Below are positions 61,215 through 64,000 of a DNA stretch of 64,000 nt, one piece after another. Source of the DNA: Beijerinckia sp. 28-YEA-48 (GTDB taxonomy: Bacteria > Pseudomonadota > Alphaproteobacteria > Rhizobiales > Beijerinckiaceae); NCBI RefSeq assembly GCF_900104955.1, contig NZ_FNSI01000001.1:2142001-2206000 (forward strand), written 5' to 3'. The first letter of the stretch is position 1. The number at the start of each line of letters is the position of its first letter. Made by a program: the position numbers and the translations under genes. The notes beneath the pieces are model-generated. The model was not told the DNA's origin. It saw only the letters and a program-made list of their open reading frames with translations, and ran no database searches.

Positions 61215-61656
61215 CGGGCGTCTCCGGAATGTAGTGCTCGAACAGGATCCAGAAGGCCGAGCCATGTTTCTCGTGGTACCAGGTTTCGAACCGCGCCAGC
61301 GTGGCAATCACATCGGCTTCGGGTTCCCTCGTCCTATCCCGACAGGCGAAAATCGCTTGAGCGACTGACGCGAAGCGTTCGCAGATCGCCTGCCGTGCCT
61401 CGCTGTCATTCGACCAGCCGAGCTTGGTGCGGAGAACACCTAGGGCGCAGGCGACGGCGATTTCCTCACTGTCAGCACTTTGCATGCCTTCGACGACCGA
61501 ACGCATGAAATTGAAGCGGCGATAAGCGAATTTGCGCTCTTCCTCGATCTTTCTGAGGCGCGTGACCATTTCCTCGCGCAAGGCCGTCTCGGCCTCGTCG
61601 CTGCGGCGCGTCGCCATTTGCAGATGATCGAGAAAGGAGGACGTTGCCACAGTCAC
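61201..61656 (-). CDS. Unknown helical protein directly after tRNA-Sec
   Basis: A 151-residue helical protein with no family I recognise. The first part is charged (EMVTRLRKIEEERKFAYRRF), the second half ends FETWYHEKHGSAFWILFEHY. The GTG at 61656 overlaps the stop of the long selB frame (GTGA) and lies 18 bp after the tRNA-Sec 3' end. The gene is coupled to the following TTG-start gene. Sequence gives no clue whether it is related to selenium. Confidence 0.65.
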   Translation of the reverse strand: MTVATSSFLDHLQMATRRSDEAETALREEMVTRLRKIEEERKFAYRRFNFMRSVVEGMQSADSEEIAVACALGVLRTKLGWSNDSEARQAICERFASVAQAIFACRDRTREPEADVIATLARFETWYHEKHGSAFWILFEHYIPETPVVDF

Positions 61657-63725
61657 AGCGCTCTCCTGGAGGATGGCGGAAGAGAGAGGGAGTCGAACCC
61701 ACCAAGGACCGTCTCGCGGCCCCTCCCGGATTTGAAGTCCGGACGCCCCACCGGGAACGCTTCTCTTCCATTTTGTGTTGCATCTGTTTGCCTGTCGTCG
61801 GAGGACCGAAACAGGTCGATGCGATGACGATTCATACGGCGCAGATCGCCGCGCCGCAATGTCACGCCATGACGATCGAAGAATTCCAAAATCTGGATCG
61901 CCACCTTGCGGCCATTGTCGAGCCGGTCGCGCAATTGCGCGGCGGTGAATTCGCCCTTTGGTGCATGATCCGCCACATCGACGGCGATGGCGACCATTTC
62001 GGCGACGGTGTCGCGCAGGAAGAAATGGTCATGCGCCACCTCATCCACCTGCCCCATACGGCCCAGCAGTTTGAACAGGCGGCGGACGTCGGCTTCGTTC
62101 AGGCCGATGATCCCGGCGATATCGCGCACGCGCGGCGGGCGAAAACGCTCCGCACCCGAGATCAGCGGCCGCACTTTGCTCCAGACCTGTTCGTCCATTG
62201 GTGTCAGACGGACCTCGTGACCCGGCAGGCGAACCCAGGCGCCTTGCAAGCCAATCTCGGCGGCCTTAGCCAAGCCTTGCAGGAAAGACAGAAAGGCCGG
62301 TGCCGGCAGGCGCGGCAAGAGTTGCAGTCGCAGCCGCTCAAGCCCGATGCCCGGCAGATCAGGATTAGTCGCATGGAACACTTCGAGCGCCGACAACAGG
62401 TCGCGCTTCAACTTCAACCAGACGGCTGGCGACACACCCAGCTCCGCCATCTGCGAACGAATGCGCAGCACGCCCAGGCGCGCGATCAAGCCATCCATGG
62501 CGGAAACATTCAACGCATGATCGCGGGCGAAGGCTGTGAGGTCGACATGGAAAGGCGCATGGGTCAGCAAGGCGCTCAACGTCTTCTCAGGATCCGTCAG
62601 CGCCATGGCGTCGAGTTGCGCCAGCCGCTCGGGCGTGCGGCGCTTGCGCGCCGGCGCGCGCAGATCGAGGAAACCGCCACCACCAATGGTCCGTTGCGCC
62701 GTGGTGTCGCGCAGCACGAACCTGTCACCGGCCGCCGCCGCGATCGGATGTTCCAGAACGAGTTGGACAAAAGCCTCGGCGCCCGGCTCAACCGGCTGAT
62801 CGTCCAGGAGCACGATGCGCGCGGCAACATCGGCGGCGGCATGATGCAGGCGCACCGGCGTCCATTGCGCCAGCGGCTTGCCCTCGGTCGCCAGCAGCCG
62901 GACCTTCGCGTCGATACGATCCGTCGGCGCATGCAGCTCTGGCGCTGACACCACGTCGCCACGTCGAATGGCATCTTTCGACACGCCATCGCCGGCAAGA
63001 TTAAGCGCGCAGCGTTCACCGGCCAGGCCCCGCTCGCGCGGTTGGTTCTGGGCATGGATGGAGCGCACGCGCGCCGCCAGGCCCGTGGGACTGACGATGA
63101 GATGATCGCCGACCGACACCTGGCCCGACAGCACCGTGCCCGTCACCACCGTGCCAGCGCCGGGCAGAATGAAGCAGCGATCGACAGCGAGGCGGAAACG
63201 GCCATTGTCCGCCTGCCGTGTCAATTGCCGCTGCCAGGCGAACAGACGGTTGCGGAGATCGTAGATCCCTTCACCGGTGATGGCCGAGACGGGAACGATA
63301 TCGGCGTCCGCCAGTCCCGTGCCACGCACCGCCTGTCGGATGTCGGCGATGATGCGGTCTCGTTCCTCCGGCGCGACGAGATCGGCTTTGGTCAGTGCGA
63401 TCAATCCATGTCGAACTCCTAAGAGATCGACGATCATCAGATGTTCGCGCGTTTGCGGCATGATGCCGTCGTCAGCCGCGACGACAAGCAGAGCGAGATC
63501 GATGCCGGTGGCGCCCGCCAACATGTTGCGGACGAAGGCTTCGTGGCCCGGCACGTCGATGAAACCGACGATCGAACCATCGGGCGCCGGCAGATAGGCG
63601 AAGCCGAGATCGATCGAGATGCCGCGCGCCTTTTCCTCCTTCAACCGATCGGTATCGACGCCGGTCAAAGCCTGGACCAGCGAGGTCTTGCCGTGATCGA
63701 TATGACCGGCGGTGCCGACGATCAT
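61653..63725 (-). CDS. selB: Selenocysteine-specific elongation factor SelB
   Basis: SelB, 690 residues as an open frame, brings Sec-tRNA to UGA codons with a SECIS element. G motifs: [11 protein letters not shown] (5-15), DVPGHEAFV and ALTKADLV. The C-terminal winged-helix domains end at about [21 protein letters not shown]. After them the frame continues about 50 codons without a stop straight through tRNA-Sec; this tail is of unusual composition ([19 protein letters not shown]) and is the translation of the tRNA itself. Its TGA overlaps the next gene. No selA or selD is in the window. The start overlaps the Sel1 gene by 4 bp. Confidence 0.93.
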   Translation of the reverse strand: MIVGTAGHIDHGKTSLVQALTGVDTDRLKEEKARGISIDLGFAYLPAPDGSIVGFIDVPGHEAFVRNMLAGATGIDLALLVVAADDGIMPQTREHLMIVDLLGVRHGLIALTKADLVAPEERDRIIADIRQAVRGTGLADADIVPVSAITGEGIYDLRNRLFAWQRQLTRQADNGRFRLAVDRCFILPGAGTVVTGTVLSGQVSVGDHLIVSPTGLAARVRSIHAQNQPRERGLAGERCALNLAGDGVSKDAIRRGDVVSAPELHAPTDRIDAKVRLLATEGKPLAQWTPVRLHHAAADVAARIVLLDDQPVEPGAEAFVQLVLEHPIAAAAGDRFVLRDTTAQRTIGGGGFLDLRAPARKRRTPERLAQLDAMALTDPEKTLSALLTHAPFHVDLTAFARDHALNVSAMDGLIARLGVLRIRSQMAELGVSPAVWLKLKRDLLSALEVFHATNPDLPGIGLERLRLQLLPRLPAPAFLSFLQGLAKAAEIGLQGAWVRLPGHEVRLTPMDEQVWSKVRPLISGAERFRPPRVRDIAGIIGLNEADVRRLFKLLGRMGQVDEVAHDHFFLRDTVAEMVAIAVDVADHAPKGEFTAAQLRDRLDNGRKVAIQILEFFDRHGVTLRRGDLRRMNRHRIDLFRSSDDRQTDATQNGREAFPVGRPDFKSGRGRETVLGGFDSLSLPPSSRRAL
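61674..61769 (-). tRNA. selC: tRNA-Sec (anticodon TCA)
   Basis: A selenocysteine tRNA of 96 nt with encoded CCA. The 8-bp acceptor GGAAGAGA pairs with TCTCTTCC; the anticodon loop CTTCAAA gives TCA; the long variable arm has GGGCCG with CGGTCC; the discriminator is G. One T-stem pair is mismatched. It lies wholly within the 3' part of the selB reading frame. Confidence 0.95.
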
Positions 63726-64000
63726 GCGACCGCCTCCATATCAGGCGCGGCGGCGCGGCGCTCAGCTTCCTCAACTTCCGTCATGGTCAAAAACTGCCGC
63801 GCGGCGGGCAGAAACGGCTCGGCCAGCGCGCTGCCATTGGCTCTGGCGCGCAATAGCAATGTAAGGGCGTATATCGGATCACGCGGCACGCCGGCGCCGA
63901 GATGGAGCGCGGCGCCAAGCATCGCCTGACCGTCGGCATCGCCGGCGCTCGCCGCTTTGCGCCACCAATGGGCGGCCACAGCCGGATCGCGCTCCACGCC
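63722..64000 (-). CDS. Sel1-repeat protein (partial)
   Basis: The C-terminal 92 residues of a longer protein cut by the right edge. VAAHWWRKAASAGDADGQAM, then LGAALHLGAGVPRDPIYALT, is a Sel1-like repeat (TPR-like). The frame is open to the edge, so a GTG at 63997 is not necessarily its start. It overlaps selB by 4 bp (ATGA) and is therefore in the same operon. Confidence 0.75.
   Translation of the reverse strand, partial: GVERDPAVAAHWWRKAASAGDADGQAMLGAALHLGAGVPRDPIYALTLLLRARANGSALAEPFLPAARQFLTMTEVEEAERRAAAPDMEAVA

Noticed and set aside
61644..62948. A 434-codon rightward frame opposite selB
   Set aside because: Low-complexity Arg/Gln-rich translation, antisense to clear SelB motifs.

Overview
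The window is GC-rich chromosomal DNA from an alphaproteobacterium, most likely of the order Hyphomicrobiales (Rhizobiales). The reasons are the alphaproteobacterial suf gene order with an Irr-type (ICE) palindrome in its promoter, several orphan tripartite tricarboxylate transporter receptors (Bug proteins), HK97/GTA-type head genes, and a selB-selC selenocysteine locus. The species cannot be fixed from the sequence alone.

Positions 1-19600 are mostly housekeeping. They hold the end of an ABC-type solute receptor gene, a GlcG/HbpS-type gene divergent from a LysR regulator, and a TonB-dependent receptor resembling the ZnuD family. Next comes the leftward Fe-S assembly operon: a NifS/IscS-type desulfurase, sufB, a foreign-looking secreted protein gene, sufC, sufD, sufS, sufT-like, sufA and a TfoX-like gene. 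A conserved alpha/beta hydrolase is divergent from that operon. anmK, an ABC exporter, rlmE, a ppx/gppA gene and a small secreted protein gene follow.

Positions 19663-37386 are a 17.7-kb integrated element in the 3' end of a tRNA-Gln(CTG) gene. It is bounded by 19-bp direct repeats, with a tyrosine integrase at the right end. It carries portal, protease, capsid, connector, terminase and tape-measure genes, but I see no tail tube, baseplate, fibre, lysis or CI-type repressor gene. A protein with the three motifs of HUH rolling-circle replication initiators follows the packaging block. Beside the integrase sits an AT-richer pair: a class III nucleotide-cyclase-like protein and a SIR2-like protein, a plausible unrecognised defence module. 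The whole looks like a satellite or reduced prophage that depends on tails from another phage.

Positions 37387-59900 are metabolic accessory DNA. They contain four orphan Bug receptors, two LysR regulators, a TcuA-like flavoprotein with a LeuCD-type hydratase pair, a MetE-like protein, a PaoABC-type periplasmic aldehyde oxidoreductase with a carboxymuconolactone decarboxylase/cupin fusion, a sulfatase, a short-chain dehydrogenase and a LuxR regulator. Two related repeat families and two candidate small RNAs lie between these genes.

Positions 59900-64000 hold a leftward cluster: a Sel1-repeat protein (cut by the window edge), selB, tRNA-Sec, two unknown proteins, a DsrE-like sulfur carrier and a GcvH-like lipoyl protein. 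The tRNA-Sec gene lies inside the open reading frame of selB.
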